Shown: positions 1 through 9,131, numbered from the stretch's first letter. The stretch: DNA of 64,000 nt from an uncultured Bacteroidales bacterium (GCA_949286415.1 CASEBV010000012.1:1-64000), one strand, 5' to 3'. A program made the numbers and translations. Notes: generated by a model from the sequence alone, not told the origin.

Positions 1-1
1 C

Positions 2-343
2 AGGGACGATGTGTTTGCGCTGCTGTGCGTCCTGAGCTTCAGCGCGACGATGATAGTTGGGACTGAGGAGATTGCAGGCATTGTACTGACCGGAGTGTTG
101 GATGTGCTCGCCCTTGCGCGTGGAATCATGGCGGTGTACGGCCGGTGCCGACCTGTGCCGAGGAAGGCCCGGGGCGTGCTGAACGGGCTGATGTTCGTGG
201 TGTATGCAGGGACCTGGATATGGCTCGGATTCCGCTCATTGACCGGGGAGGCCGCCCTGTCCGGTGCCGTGTGGACTGCGGCCCTGTTCTTCACGGCTCT
301 GGCGGTGATATGGCTTGTGATGAAAGTGAAGGACAGGCATTAG
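2..343 (+). CDS. Partial hypothetical membrane protein (3' end only)
   Basis: The reading frame is open to the left edge of the window, so the true start probably lies outside; a GTG at position 11 is only the first possible start visible. The visible part has three to four hydrophobic stretches (about residues 4-35, 55-75 and 85-105) separated by a basic loop, which suggests a small integral membrane protein. It ends with a short basic tail and a TAG stop. I recognise no family. It converges on the GH92 gene and is followed directly by a cluster of hairpin repeats. Confidence 0.5.
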   Translation, partial: RDDVFALLCVLSFSATMIVGTEEIAGIVLTGVLDVLALARGIMAVYGRCRPVPRKARGVLNGLMFVVYAGTWIWLGFRSLTGEAALSGAVWTAALFFTALAVIWLVMKVKDRH

Positions 344-505
344 AAATCGCGCCAGGTGGAAAGCATTTTCGCCTTCATCGGGCGCGATTTATCGGTATTT
401 TCGCGCCAGATGGCATTTTGAAATACCTGACGGGCGCATTTTTCCAGCAAAAGTACACCCGGTGGCGGCCTTTCCCTGGCTCCACCGGGCGCGGTATCAA
501 AATCA
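344..505. repeat. Cluster of three GC-rich hairpin repeats (REP-like)
   Basis: This intergenic stretch between convergent genes holds three related palindromes with the core GCGCC(C/A)GRTGG. The first is a perfect 10-bp stem, 344-353 with 381-390. The second starts at 402 and ends near 440. The third pairs 458-465 with 482-489. The 13 bases at 440-452 recur identically at 47722-47734, also directly ahead of a hairpin of the same family. There is no T-run, so these are not simple terminators. I infer a dispersed extragenic palindrome family; no transposase or RAYT gene is in the window. Confidence 0.6.
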
Positions 506-516
506 ATCCCGCAAGT

Positions 517-2826
517 TTATTTGTCAAGCGAGAATGAATATGGCCTCGATTCAGGGGCAGTAGCCCTCGTCGTGTCAGGGGTGTCTGACATCTGGAAACT
601 GATGTATGCTCCCTTGGTCAGGTCTCCGTGGGTCAGGTATGTCTTGTCATACTTCTTCCCGTTGAGGGTCATTCCGCTGATGTAAAAGTTCTCTTTGCTG
701 TTGTCCGATGCTCTGATTGTCAGCTTTTTGCCTCCGTCGAGATGTACGGTGGCCTCCTTGAAGAGTGGTGTGCCGATGATGTACTGGTCGGTGCCCGGGC
801 ATACAGGATAGAATCCGAGTGCGGAGAACACATACCATGCGGAAGTCTGGCCGTTGTCCTCGTCACCGCAGTAGCCGTCAGGCTCGGCTGTATAGAGCTT
901 GTCCATCACTTCGCGGATGTGCTGCTGGGCTTTCCACGGCTGTCCTCCCCAGTTGTAGAGATATATCATGTGCTGCACAGGCTGGTTGCCGTGGGCGTAG
1001 TTGCCCATGTTCATCACCTGCATCTCACGGATTTCGTGGATGGTGAATCCGTAGTAGCTGTTGTCGAATACCGGAGGTATGCTGAATACTTCGTCAAGGT
1101 TGCGGCAGAAATTCTCTTCGCCTCCCATCATCTCCATGAGGCCTGCAGGGTCATGGAATACAGACCATGTGTAGTGGAGGCTGTTGCCTTCCGTGAAGTC
1201 CCCTCCCCATTTGAGCGGGCTGAACGGTGTGGCAAAGCTGCCGTCTTCATTGCGCCCGCGCATAAGATGGTCTTCTGCGCTGTAGAGGTTTCTCCAGTTC
1301 ATTGCCCTGTGCCTGTAAGGCTCCAGCTCTGCGTCGCTCTTGCCCAGGGCCTTGCCGAGTGTGTATATGCACCAGTCGTTGTATGCGTATTCGAGTGTCC
1401 GGGCTGCACTTTCGTTGATGCCCACATTGCATGGCACATATCCGAGCTTGTTGTAGTATTCCCATCCGAGGCGGCCGGTTGAGGACACTGTCGGGTGCAC
1501 GCTGTTGGCATCATGGATGAGAGCGTCCCAAAGTTTCTCAATGTCGTAGCCTCTGAGACCCTTCAGATAAGCGTCTGCCACCACTGAGGCTGAGTTGTTG
1601 CCTACCATGCAACCTCTGTGTCCGGGGCTTGCCCACTCAGGCAGGAAGCCGCTCTCAAGCCATGCGTTGACAAGACCTTCCTGCATCTTGACATTCATCT
1701 CGGGATAGACAAGGTTCAGAAGAGGGAAAAGGCAACGGAAAGTATCCCAGAATCCCGTGTCCGTGAACATATATCCCGGGAGGACTTCTCCATTGTACGG
1801 GCTGTAGTGTACTACCTCGCCTTCGGCATTGATTTCAGAGAGATTGCGGGGGAAGAGCACCGACCTGTAGAGGCAGGAGTAGAATGTCCTGATGTTGTCG
1901 AGATTGTTGTCCTTGACGGAGATTCTTCCGAGGGTGCTGTTCCAGCATTCGCGGCCTTCTTCCCTGACAGCGTCGAATGACTTGTCTCCAAGTTCATTGA
2001 GATTGAGTTCCGCCTGTTCCGCACTTATGAATGAAGATGCAACCCTGAGCCCAACCTGCTGTCCTCGCTCTGTACTGAATCCGAGGATGGCTCCTGCATG
2101 GCCGGCCTTGGCTTCCGACTCCGAGGAGGTGTTCCTGACAGATATCTTGCCGTCCGCTACAGTGGCCACATATTCAAACGGAGTGTCGGATTCGATTACA
2201 AACCAGTTGCGGAAATTATCCGGTACTCCTCCCGAATTTTTGGTTGTGTAGCCTATGATTTTGTTTTCCGACGGAATCACCTTGACATACGAGCCTTTGT
2301 CAAATGCATCTACGACAAAGTATGACATCTCTTTCTCCGGATAGGTGAATCTGAATGCGGCAGCCCTTTCGGTCGGGGCGAGCTCTGCCGTCACATCGTG
2401 GTCTGCGAGGTAGACACTGTAATAGTAAGGAGTCGCGGTTTCACTTTTGTGTGAGAACCAGCTTGCCCTTTCTTCCTCGTCGAAAACCGGACCTGTGGTC
2501 ACGGGCATGATTGAGAACTGGCCGTAGTCGTTGATCCACGGACTCGGCTGATGGGTCTGCTTCAGGCCGCGGATTTTGTCCGCAGAGTATGTATAGGCCC
2601 ATCCGTCGCCCATTTTTCCTGTCTGAGGAGTCCAGAAATTCATTCCCCACGGCCTTGCAATTGCCGGATATGTGTTGCCGGTGGAGAGTTCAAACTTTGA
2701 CATCGTTCCGACCAGGGTGCTTACATAGTCGACCGGGTCTTCAGTCGGCACAGCCGTGTCGGAGGCATTCGTGCAGGCGGCAAAAGCCATCAGCCCGCAG
2801 ATGAAAGGCAGAAGTGATTTTCTCAT
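517..2826 (-). CDS. GH92 family alpha-mannosidase lipoprotein
   Basis: Glycoside hydrolase family 92 enzymes are calcium-dependent exo-alpha-mannosidases that trim mannose from N-glycans or yeast mannan. The protein has 769 residues, the usual size. It opens with a lipoprotein signal (lipobox ending at Cys18), so it is probably anchored in the outer membrane or periplasm. The C-terminal catalytic half carries the family signature GDEDNGQTSAW around residues 654-664, and a GGDFTEGNS-type segment around residues 540-550. The preferred linkage cannot be read from sequence. It is monocistronic, divergent from the HigA/ImmA-type regulator at 3022, with a TACATTTG element at 2889-2896 on its strand. 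No SusC/SusD pair is adjacent, so it is not in a visible polysaccharide utilisation locus. Confidence 0.93.
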   Translation of the reverse strand: MRKSLLPFICGLMAFAACTNASDTAVPTEDPVDYVSTLVGTMSKFELSTGNTYPAIARPWGMNFWTPQTGKMGDGWAYTYSADKIRGLKQTHQPSPWINDYGQFSIMPVTTGPVFDEEERASWFSHKSETATPYYYSVYLADHDVTAELAPTERAAAFRFTYPEKEMSYFVVDAFDKGSYVKVIPSENKIIGYTTKNSGGVPDNFRNWFVIESDTPFEYVATVADGKISVRNTSSESEAKAGHAGAILGFSTERGQQVGLRVASSFISAEQAELNLNELGDKSFDAVREEGRECWNSTLGRISVKDNNLDNIRTFYSCLYRSVLFPRNLSEINAEGEVVHYSPYNGEVLPGYMFTDTGFWDTFRCLFPLLNLVYPEMNVKMQEGLVNAWLESGFLPEWASPGHRGCMVGNNSASVVADAYLKGLRGYDIEKLWDALIHDANSVHPTVSSTGRLGWEYYNKLGYVPCNVGINESAARTLEYAYNDWCIYTLGKALGKSDAELEPYRHRAMNWRNLYSAEDHLMRGRNEDGSFATPFSPLKWGGDFTEGNSLHYTWSVFHDPAGLMEMMGGEENFCRNLDEVFSIPPVFDNSYYGFTIHEIREMQVMNMGNYAHGNQPVQHMIYLYNWGGQPWKAQQHIREVMDKLYTAEPDGYCGDEDNGQTSAWYVFSALGFYPVCPGTDQYIIGTPLFKEATVHLDGGKKLTIRASDNSKENFYISGMTLNGKKYDKTYLTHGDLTKGAYISFQMSDTPDTTRATAPESRPYSFSLDK

Positions 2827-2888
2827 GTCTGTTTCTATAAATTGTTCATCTGTTGTGATTGTGAATTGTCAGTACAATTTCAGCCTCA

Positions 2889-2896
2889 CAAATGTA
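2889..2896 (-). promoter_or_regulatory. Putative -7 promoter element of the GH92 gene
   Basis: The minus strand reads TACATTTG, a full match to the Bacteroides -7 consensus TAnnTTTG, about 65 bases ahead of the GH92 start codon. The left arm of the inverted repeat at 2904-2960 lies where the -33 region would fall, so a protein bound there could control this promoter. Confidence 0.5.
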
Positions 2897-2903
2897 AGAA
2901 ATA

Positions 2904-2960
2904 AGTGCCGATAAAGAAAGACAACAGACAGAACTTACGTTGTCTTTCTTTATCGGTACT
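2904..2960. promoter_or_regulatory. Long inverted repeat in a divergent promoter region (candidate operator)
   Basis: Arms of 22 bases (2904-2925 and 2939-2960) are complementary except for one G-T pair, around a 13-base spacer. The arm core is GATAAAGAAAGACAAC. The repeat lies between the divergent GH92 and regulator promoters, overlapping the upstream part of the first and just upstream of the second. It is too far from any gene end to be a terminator. I infer an operator for the HTH protein encoded at 3022. Confidence 0.5.
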
Positions 2961-2969
2961 ATATCAAAA

Positions 2970-3001
2970 TTTGCAAAATTGCGAATTTTGAAATACCTTT
3001 G
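2970..3001 (+). promoter_or_regulatory. Promoter of the HigA/ImmA-type regulator
   Basis: TTTG at 2970-2973 and TACCTTTG at 2994-3001 are separated by 20 bases, matching the Bacteroides -33/-7 layout. Transcription would start near 3007, leaving a leader of about 15 bases before the ATG at 3022. Confidence 0.65.
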
Positions 3002-3021
3002 CGGAGAGATGATTTGGGATA

Positions 3022-4167
3022 ATGGAGATTGTTACCGAGAACGAAGACCTGAAGGAACTGCTTGAAACGGGAAGGTCAAGCAAGAAAGAGTTGAAAACGA
3101 CTCCTTTCATTGCCGTTCATCCGGGAGAAATCCTAAAAGATGAACTGAAGGAGCGGGGGATAACTCAAAAGGAGTTGTCATCCATGATGAAAATACCGGC
3201 ATCTGTGGTCAATGAGATAATACGCGGAAAGCGGAATCTGAATGCAGACTATGCCTTGGCTTTTTCAAAGGTATTATCAATCCCGGCTGAGACGCTGATG
3301 AAATTGCAGTCTCTTTATGATTTGGACAAGGCCAAGTTGGAAGAGAAGAATGTAAGGGAAGTTGAGGCTGAGAATGAATTGACTGAATACAATCATTGTT
3401 TCGATGTAAGAACGGTTTTGAAAAGATTGGGCGGGAGTTTTTCTTCAGCTGCAGAATCTCTGCTTTTTCTCAAGGAGGAATTGCAGCTGCAATCTCCGGC
3501 GCAGATGCAGATTATGTTTGATGGGATGTTCCGGAAATCGGCAAGGGCCGGCATAGATCATCGAATGGTCATGACATGGAAATTGCTTGCTGAAAATGCC
3601 GCAAGCCATATATCTGTGACATCGCCCTATGACAAAAACAGGCTGCTGGAATTGGCATCCAGGTTGAGAGGCATTTTCAATGAAAATATCAACACTCTAA
3701 ATAGTCTGAAGATCATATTTGAAGAATATGGTATAATATTCGGCATTGTGGAGAAAGTGGACAAGGCATCGGTTGACGGATATTCTTTCATCTGCAACGG
3801 ACATCCGGCAATAATAATTACCAAGAGGTATGACAGAATTGACAATCTTGCATTTACGGTAATGCACGAGCTGGGACATGTGTATTTGCATTTCAGTTCT
3901 GAAAATTCCGCATATATCCATATATCGGAAAATACGGATTGTTCTCTCCCCGAAAGAGAAGCCGATGCGTTCGCGCAGGAAAGTCTCATACCAGATGAAA
4001 TATGGCGAACTGCCCCGAAAACGGCAATGAACATTGCACAAATACAGAGTTCATATACGAGATGGGCGAAGTCCCGGGGAATCAACAAATGGATAGCTTT
4101 GGGCCGCGTCAGTCATGAAACCGGAATCTGGAAATTCCGGCAAGACAGCCAAAGAGCCATCAATTAA
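3022..4167 (+). CDS. HigA-type HTH regulator fused to ImmA/IrrE-like metallopeptidase domain
   Basis: The protein has 381 residues. An XRE/HigA-like helix-turn-helix spans roughly residues 33-95 and opens with HPGE. The C-terminal domain carries the zinc-peptidase motif HELGH at 282-286 and a downstream EREAD at 311-315 that supplies the usual third acidic ligand, as in ImmA/IrrE peptidases that cleave repressors or sense stress. Proteins of this layout are usually antitoxins next to a HigB RNase, but the 195 bases upstream contain no HigB-sized reading frame and the next gene is an unrelated lipoprotein. It therefore looks like an orphan regulator, perhaps acting on the inverted repeat just upstream. 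Its target is not known. Confidence 0.85.
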   Translation: MEIVTENEDLKELLETGRSSKKELKTTPFIAVHPGEILKDELKERGITQKELSSMMKIPASVVNEIIRGKRNLNADYALAFSKVLSIPAETLMKLQSLYDLDKAKLEEKNVREVEAENELTEYNHCFDVRTVLKRLGGSFSSAAESLLFLKEELQLQSPAQMQIMFDGMFRKSARAGIDHRMVMTWKLLAENAASHISVTSPYDKNRLLELASRLRGIFNENINTLNSLKIIFEEYGIIFGIVEKVDKASVDGYSFICNGHPAIIITKRYDRIDNLAFTVMHELGHVYLHFSSENSAYIHISENTDCSLPEREADAFAQESLIPDEIWRTAPKTAMNIAQIQSSYTRWAKSRGINKWIALGRVSHETGIWKFRQDSQRAIN

Positions 4168-4237
4168 CATAAGGGAGCGACCCAAAAAAAGGGCGAGTCT
4201 GACTTTTGACCCACCTTCAAATGAAAAATGACATGCC

Positions 4238-4870
4238 TCATTCTTCGTAGTATGTTTCGTACCTTGTGAAGGTATAGGTCAGGTGCTGTCTATGCAGACG
4301 CTCTGTGATGAAGTCATAGAGATGGCAGGAAACATCCAACTCCAAAGTTTCAGGTTCGGGGAATGAAAAATGAAGATCCGTCATTGTACATCTATCCAAT
4401 AAATCATCATTCTCTTCATTCTGGCCGAGCCCCATCTGGTCCTGGGTTTGAATCCCGCCATAGAAATCGGCTGTATAAGTTGTGTGGGTAAGAGCAATAT
4501 CCCCGAATATCCATGCTGGTACAAGTCGGCCTTGATATATGCTCAGTCCCTGTATTGGGAAAGTTATTCCGATATCTCCGCTTTTATAGTATGTATCCGC
4601 TCTGGTGACACGAGCATAATATGTGGAAGAATTAGCTTCATAGTTGGCAAGCCCCTTGAATTCGGTCATAATGTCGGGATCGGCCACTCCGTTGCCATCC
4701 AAATCGTATGAGTTGACCCCGCCGGCACTGATATCTGTCAAGGAATATTTCCCGGCTACTGTATCAACGGTTCTGTTCCATGCCTCATTTTTTTCCTTTT
4801 CTATCTTTTCCTGGCATCCGGTCAGGAAAAGGACCGAAATTGCCGAAATAATGATTGCAATATGTTTCAT
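4238..4870 (-). CDS. Hypothetical lipoprotein
   Basis: The 210-residue product has a clear lipoprotein signal with the lipobox cysteine at residue 19, followed by a charged linker. A calcium-loop-like stretch DLDGNGVADPD lies about residues 57-67, but one such loop is weak evidence for ion binding. The rest is predicted mostly beta-strand. I recognise no family. It is a single gene convergent with the regulator at 3022, and no clear promoter motif is visible in the 259 bases before the next gene. Confidence 0.7.
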   Translation of the reverse strand: MKHIAIIISAISVLFLTGCQEKIEKEKNEAWNRTVDTVAGKYSLTDISAGGVNSYDLDGNGVADPDIMTEFKGLANYEANSSTYYARVTRADTYYKSGDIGITFPIQGLSIYQGRLVPAWIFGDIALTHTTYTADFYGGIQTQDQMGLGQNEENDDLLDRCTMTDLHFSFPEPETLELDVSCHLYDFITERLHRQHLTYTFTRYETYYEE

Positions 4871-5070
4871 GATAAAATCATTTCAGAATTACATAAATGG
4901 TTTAATCAATATAGTCTGAAAAAAATATGCCAGTCCCGTTGTTGTGGCGTTCCCGGAGCGAAATGGCAGCCTGATATGACGAATTGTCATCTCTTTCTGC
5001 CGTCATGCGATTCCGAGGGAGGTGGTTCCCGGATGCCCTCCGTCGCCCCCTCCGTCGCCCGCATCATGGA

Positions 5071-5102
5071 TTTCATAAAGTCATCGGATTTCCTTATCTT
5101 TG
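5071..5102 (+). promoter_or_regulatory. Promoter of cdaA
   Basis: TTTC at 5071-5074 and TATCTTTG at 5095-5102 are 20 bases apart. The -7 element covers an in-frame TTG at 5100, which rules that codon out as a start and supports the ATG at 5130. Confidence 0.65.
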
Positions 5103-5129
5103 CAAGGATATATCAAAGGGAACGGAACG

Positions 5130-6002
5130 ATGGTCCTGGCTTTATTCGGATTTTTGAACCTGTCATTTGCGGATGTCCTTGACATTCTGCTGGTGGCGTT
5201 CATCATATATCAGGTGTTCAAGTGGATACGGGGGTCTTCGGCCATGAGCATCTTCATGGCTATCCTGTTCCTGTATGTGTTCCGCGTGGTTGTGGATGTG
5301 CTGGACATGAGGCTGATGTCGGCCATTATGGGCACGGTGCTGGATGTGGGAGTCATCGCGCTCATCGTCATCTTCCAGCCGGAAATCCGCCGCTTTCTGA
5401 TTTCCTTCGGAAGCAGATACAAGATTGCGACCAAAGGAAAGGGCTTTCTGAGCAAGCTCTTCGGCGGTCAGGACACGAGGATGGACACTACCAAGGTCAA
5501 TGAGATTGCGGAAGCATGCAAGAGCATGTCCGAGACGAAGACAGGGGCGCTGATTGTCATTCCTCATTCGGACAACCTGGACGACATTATAAGTACGGGA
5601 GACATCATCAATGCCGACATAAGCAGAAGGCTCATAATGAACCTGTTCTTCAAGAATTCCCCTCTGCACGACGGGGCGGTCGTCATTGACAGTGAGCACA
5701 TTGTCGCGGCAAGATGTACTCTCCCGATTACTGAGAAGGTGAGTATTCCGCCGAGCTTCGGCATGAGGCACAAGGCCGCCATCGGGATTTCCGAGGAGAA
5801 GGATGTGGATGTGGTCGTGGTGTCAGAGGAGACGGGGCGGATATCGTTTGTGAAAGGAGGGAATGTCACTCCGATAAAGAATATCAACGAGCTCAAGCTG
5901 CTTTTGGGAAGTTCTCTGACTGACAATGCTGCCGGAGGCAAAGGCGGGAATGCCCCGTCTTCGGGAAATGCCCCGGCTCCGGGAAACGGCGAAGACAGAT
6001 GA
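5130..6002 (+). CDS. cdaA: Diadenylate cyclase CdaA/DacA
   Basis: It makes cyclic di-AMP from two ATP; in other bacteria this messenger controls potassium and osmolyte balance. The 290-residue protein starts with three hydrophobic segments within the first 85 residues, typical of membrane-bound CdaA, followed by the DAC domain. The substrate motif DGA is at 181-183. The second motif reads RHK at 213-215, where many homologs have RHR, a conservative change. A glycine, proline and asparagine-rich tail of about 25 residues ends the protein. The ATG at 5130 is chosen because the promoter lies over the alternative upstream start. No cdaR/ybbR regulator gene is adjacent; mutS2 follows after 58 bases. 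Confidence 0.92.
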   Translation: MVLALFGFLNLSFADVLDILLVAFIIYQVFKWIRGSSAMSIFMAILFLYVFRVVVDVLDMRLMSAIMGTVLDVGVIALIVIFQPEIRRFLISFGSRYKIATKGKGFLSKLFGGQDTRMDTTKVNEIAEACKSMSETKTGALIVIPHSDNLDDIISTGDIINADISRRLIMNLFFKNSPLHDGAVVIDSEHIVAARCTLPITEKVSIPPSFGMRHKAAIGISEEKDVDVVVVSEETGRISFVKGGNVTPIKNINELKLLLGSSLTDNAAGGKGGNAPSSGNAPAPGNGEDR

Positions 6003-6060
6003 CATGAATATCTGAAGAAGAAAGGAATAAACAAGAGGGAAAGCATTAAGGAGGAAGGAA

Positions 6061-8598
6061 ATGGAGACGGATGCCAGACTGGAACAGAAACTCGGGTTTG
6101 ACAAGATAAGGAGGCAGATATCCGACCGGTGTGCGACAGAGTATGCCGCGGCAAGGGCCGGGGAGGAGGAGTTTGTGTCGGATGTCGCGGAAATACGCAG
6201 GAGGCAGCTTCTTACTGACGAGATGAGGCTTATCCTCATGTTTGAGGAAAGTTTCCCGTCGACGGGATACATCGATTGCCTGGCTTTCCTTGTTCCTTTG
6301 GAAAAATCGGCCTCTGCCATAGACCTGCTGTCGCTCAGAAAGCTCAAGACAATGCTTGAGACGCTCCGAAGGGTGACGGCGTTTTTTGAAGGAATAGGGG
6401 ACGAAGTCTATCCGAACCTCAAGAGGATGTCGTCCGCGGTATTGTCTTTCCCTGAAGTGCAGAGGAGAATCGACAATATCCTGGACAAGTTTGGGGAGGT
6501 GAAGGACACGGCTTCGGACGCTCTCTATGAGATACGGAGGAGCCTGAAGGAAAAGGAGGGCATCATATCCCGCAGAATCAATTCCATCCTCCGCAAGGCT
6601 CAGGAAGAGGGGATAGCCGATGCCGATGCCGGGATTTCGGTCCGCGACGGCAAGATGCTCATTCCAGTCTCTGCGGCAAACAAGAAAAAGCTTCCGGGCT
6701 TCGTATATGACGAGTCGGCTTCCGGAAAGACGGCTTTTATAGAACCCGCCGAGATTGTTGAACTTGACAATCAGATCAAGGGTCTCAAATTCGCCGAAGG
6801 CAGGGAAATCCTCAAGATTCTGCTGGAATTCAGTGATTTCCTCCGCCCTTATGCCCCGGATCTCGTGATGTCCGCAAAATATCTCGGGGAGATGGATTTC
6901 CTTATGGCGAAGGCGCAGACAGCCCTTGACATAGTGGCCGGAATGCCGGTCATATCTTCTGAAGGGGAAGTCAATCTCCGCAAGGCAAGGCATCCTCTTC
7001 TTGAACGGGCACTCAAGAAAGAAAACAAGACAATAGTCCCGCTGACGGTCACTCTGACACCGCAGAAACACATACTCCTCATCTCCGGGCCTAATGCCGG
7101 AGGCAAGTCGGTATGCCTGAAGACAATGGGACTTCTTCAGTATATGTTCCAGTGGGGAATGCCCGTTCCTACTTCCGAGACATCGGAAATGATGGTTTTT
7201 GACAGGATTATGGTGAGCATCGGGGACGACCAGTCCATCGAGAATGACCTGAGTACCTACAGTTCTTTTCTTGCGGACATGAAGAAGATGCTCGCCGAGG
7301 CCGACAGCCGCACCCTCGTCCTCATAGACGAATTCGGGTCTGGAACGGAGCCTGCTGCCGGAGGTGCAATCGCCGAGGCAATACTTGCCGAACTGGACAG
7401 GCGCGGAGTCTACGGGGTAATCACGACGCATTATACCAATCTCAAGCTTTACGCCTCCCGCGCGGAATGCGGGGTGGTGAACGGTGCGATGATGTTCGAT
7501 GCCAAGAATATAGCCCCCCTGTTCAAGCTCGAGACGGGACTCCCGGGCAATTCATTCGCATTTGAGCTTGCCAGGAAAATGGGGCTGCCCGAAAATATCG
7601 TCAAGGATGCCGAGACCCGTGCCGGCGAGGAATTTGTCGGCATAGAGAGGAACCTGCGCAAGATTGCCCGCAACAGGAAAGCCCTTGACGAGAAGCTGAC
7701 GAAGATAAAGAATACCGACAGGACTCTGGAGAGCATCACTGACAAGTACCAGAAGGAACTGCAGGAGATACAGAAGACCAAGAAGGAGATTCTGGATGAG
7801 GCCCGCAGGGAAGCCCAGGATATCGTGAGGGCGGCCAACCGTCAGGTCGAGAATACCATCCGGACCATAAAGGAGGCCCAGGCGGAAAAGGAAGTGACCC
7901 AGGAGGCCCGCAAGGAGCTCCAGACCTTCGTCTCTGCCCTGGCACAGAAGAAAGAGCACGACCAGAAGGAGAAGGACGAATACATTGAGCGGAAAATCAG
8001 GCAGCTGGATGCCAGGAGGGAACGCCAGCGCCAGCGCAAGATTCAGAGGGCTGATGAGGCTGCGCGCCAGAAGCTTGAAGAAGAGGCCCTTGAGCGTCAG
8101 CGGGTAGAGGCGATGCGCAATGCCCCTCTGTCTGTAGGCGAGAAAGTACGCGTCAAAAGCAACGGCATGGTCGGAGAAGTCGTCCGCATATCGCCGAAGT
8201 CAGTTGTCGTCAACATAGGCAACATCAGCAGCAAGATGTCTCCGGACAAGCTGGAGCGGATATCGTCGAACGAATACAAGAGTGCGGTGCGGGAGACGGC
8301 CAGGCCTGTGTCTTCCGTGCGCATCGACAGCTCCATTTCGGAGAGGAAGCTTAATTTCAGTCCTGAGCTTGATGTGAGGGGGGAGAGGGTGAATGATGCC
8401 ATAGAAAAAGTCATGCACTATGTCGACGATGCCATCATGCTCGGCATTTCAAGCGTGCGCATCATACACGGCAAGGGGACAGGAGCCCTGCGCGAAGAGA
8501 TTCAGAAATACCTCAGGACAGTGCCGGGAGTGGAGTCTGCGGCGGATGAACATATCCAGTTCGGCGGTTCCGGGGTGACGGTGGTCAAGTTGTCGTGA
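6061..8598 (+). CDS. mutS2: MutS2 family ATPase/endonuclease
   Basis: MutS2 proteins act on branched DNA and in some species rescue collided ribosomes; they do not take part in mismatch repair. The product has 845 residues, with a MutS-type lever/core region, the ATPase (Walker A GPNAGGKS at 343-350, a DEFGSGTEP segment near 423-431), a long coiled coil rich in Glu, Lys and Arg (about 515-680), a KOW-like segment, and a C-terminal Smr domain with LDVRG and HGKGTG motifs. The N-terminal mismatch-recognition domain of MutS is missing, as expected for MutS2. It probably forms an operon with the next two genes, which start at or inside their upstream neighbours. Confidence 0.95.
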   Translation: METDARLEQKLGFDKIRRQISDRCATEYAAARAGEEEFVSDVAEIRRRQLLTDEMRLILMFEESFPSTGYIDCLAFLVPLEKSASAIDLLSLRKLKTMLETLRRVTAFFEGIGDEVYPNLKRMSSAVLSFPEVQRRIDNILDKFGEVKDTASDALYEIRRSLKEKEGIISRRINSILRKAQEEGIADADAGISVRDGKMLIPVSAANKKKLPGFVYDESASGKTAFIEPAEIVELDNQIKGLKFAEGREILKILLEFSDFLRPYAPDLVMSAKYLGEMDFLMAKAQTALDIVAGMPVISSEGEVNLRKARHPLLERALKKENKTIVPLTVTLTPQKHILLISGPNAGGKSVCLKTMGLLQYMFQWGMPVPTSETSEMMVFDRIMVSIGDDQSIENDLSTYSSFLADMKKMLAEADSRTLVLIDEFGSGTEPAAGGAIAEAILAELDRRGVYGVITTHYTNLKLYASRAECGVVNGAMMFDAKNIAPLFKLETGLPGNSFAFELARKMGLPENIVKDAETRAGEEFVGIERNLRKIARNRKALDEKLTKIKNTDRTLESITDKYQKELQEIQKTKKEILDEARREAQDIVRAANRQVENTIRTIKEAQAEKEVTQEARKELQTFVSALAQKKEHDQKEKDEYIERKIRQLDARRERQRQRKIQRADEAARQKLEEEALERQRVEAMRNAPLSVGEKVRVKSNGMVGEVVRISPKSVVVNIGNISSKMSPDKLERISSNEYKSAVRETARPVSSVRIDSSISERKLNFSPELDVRGERVNDAIEKVMHYVDDAIMLGISSVRIIHGKGTGALREEIQKYLRTVPGVESAADEHIQFGGSGVTVVKLS

Positions 8599-8624
8599 AT
8601 GAAACAGATAAAGAAGAGTATAAG

Positions 8625-9131
8625 ATGAAAGTCAATGGCATGAAAGACAGGTTGAGACGGGTGGCAATGGTTGTCGCCCCGCTGCTTGTGCTCGGGCTTT
8701 TCGGGATGGTCATCCGGGCTGTGTCCGGCCCCGGGAAAGCGGATGGTGACGGCGACCTGACTCCGGGACAGGCCGTGGAGGCATTCAACCGGATGCTGCT
8801 TGCCGGACGATGGGAAGAAGCCGCCGTCATGACAGACGGTGAAGACATGGAGAAATATATCGCCGGATTCCGCGGCGCATGGGAGGAAAGCCAGTCCCGG
8901 GATTCTGTCGTCATGGCTGCGGCGGCTAAGATTCTGGACAGTACGGCAATCATTGTCACAGATACTGAAAAAGACGGGGCCGGGAATTTTCATGTGTTCT
9001 ATACCATATCATCCGGACTTCCGGGACACGAAGGTATCGGAAGCATGGCATCGGTGACGAAAAAGCATGGAGAGGGGGAGAGAGGAGCGGTATGGAAAAT
9101 AACGGAAATTCGGGAGAGAAAAGCCAGATAG
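8625..9131 (+). CDS. Hypothetical membrane-anchored protein
   Basis: After a short basic N-terminus comes one hydrophobic segment (about residues 12-30), then a soluble domain of about 130 residues with a pattern resembling small DUF4878-type lipid-linked or periplasmic proteins; that similarity is weak. An alternative GTG start at 8595 overlaps the mutS2 stop and would add ten residues; the ATG gives a more normal signal anchor. The 3' end overlaps the yraN-like gene by 40 bases, which suggests translational coupling. Function is unknown. Confidence 0.6.
   Translation: MKVNGMKDRLRRVAMVVAPLLVLGLFGMVIRAVSGPGKADGDGDLTPGQAVEAFNRMLLAGRWEEAAVMTDGEDMEKYIAGFRGAWEESQSRDSVVMAAAAKILDSTAIIVTDTEKDGAGNFHVFYTISSGLPGHEGIGSMASVTKKHGEGERGAVWKITEIRERKAR

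Noticed and set aside
628..1482. Open frame of 284 codons opposite the GH92 gene
   Set aside because: It is a shadow of the GH92 coding strand; its translation is Cys/His/Val-rich without motifs, and the GH92 frame has family signatures.
4168..4237. Similarity of this spacer to 44799-44860 (GGGCGA-TC and CTCAAATG-like pieces)
   Set aside because: Both lie in short spacers and share only a few short words; too weak to call a repeat.
4871..5070. tRNA or small RNA gene in the spacer before cdaA
   Set aside because: No cloverleaf can be drawn; only a 5-bp hairpin around GAATT is seen.
5100..5129. TTG start for cdaA at 5100
   Set aside because: The TTG is part of the TATCTTTG promoter element, so it cannot be within the mRNA.
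6046..7431. Open frame of 461 codons on the minus strand inside mutS2
   Set aside because: It is antisense to clear MutS2 motifs, has no promoter or family pattern, and reflects codon bias of the real gene.
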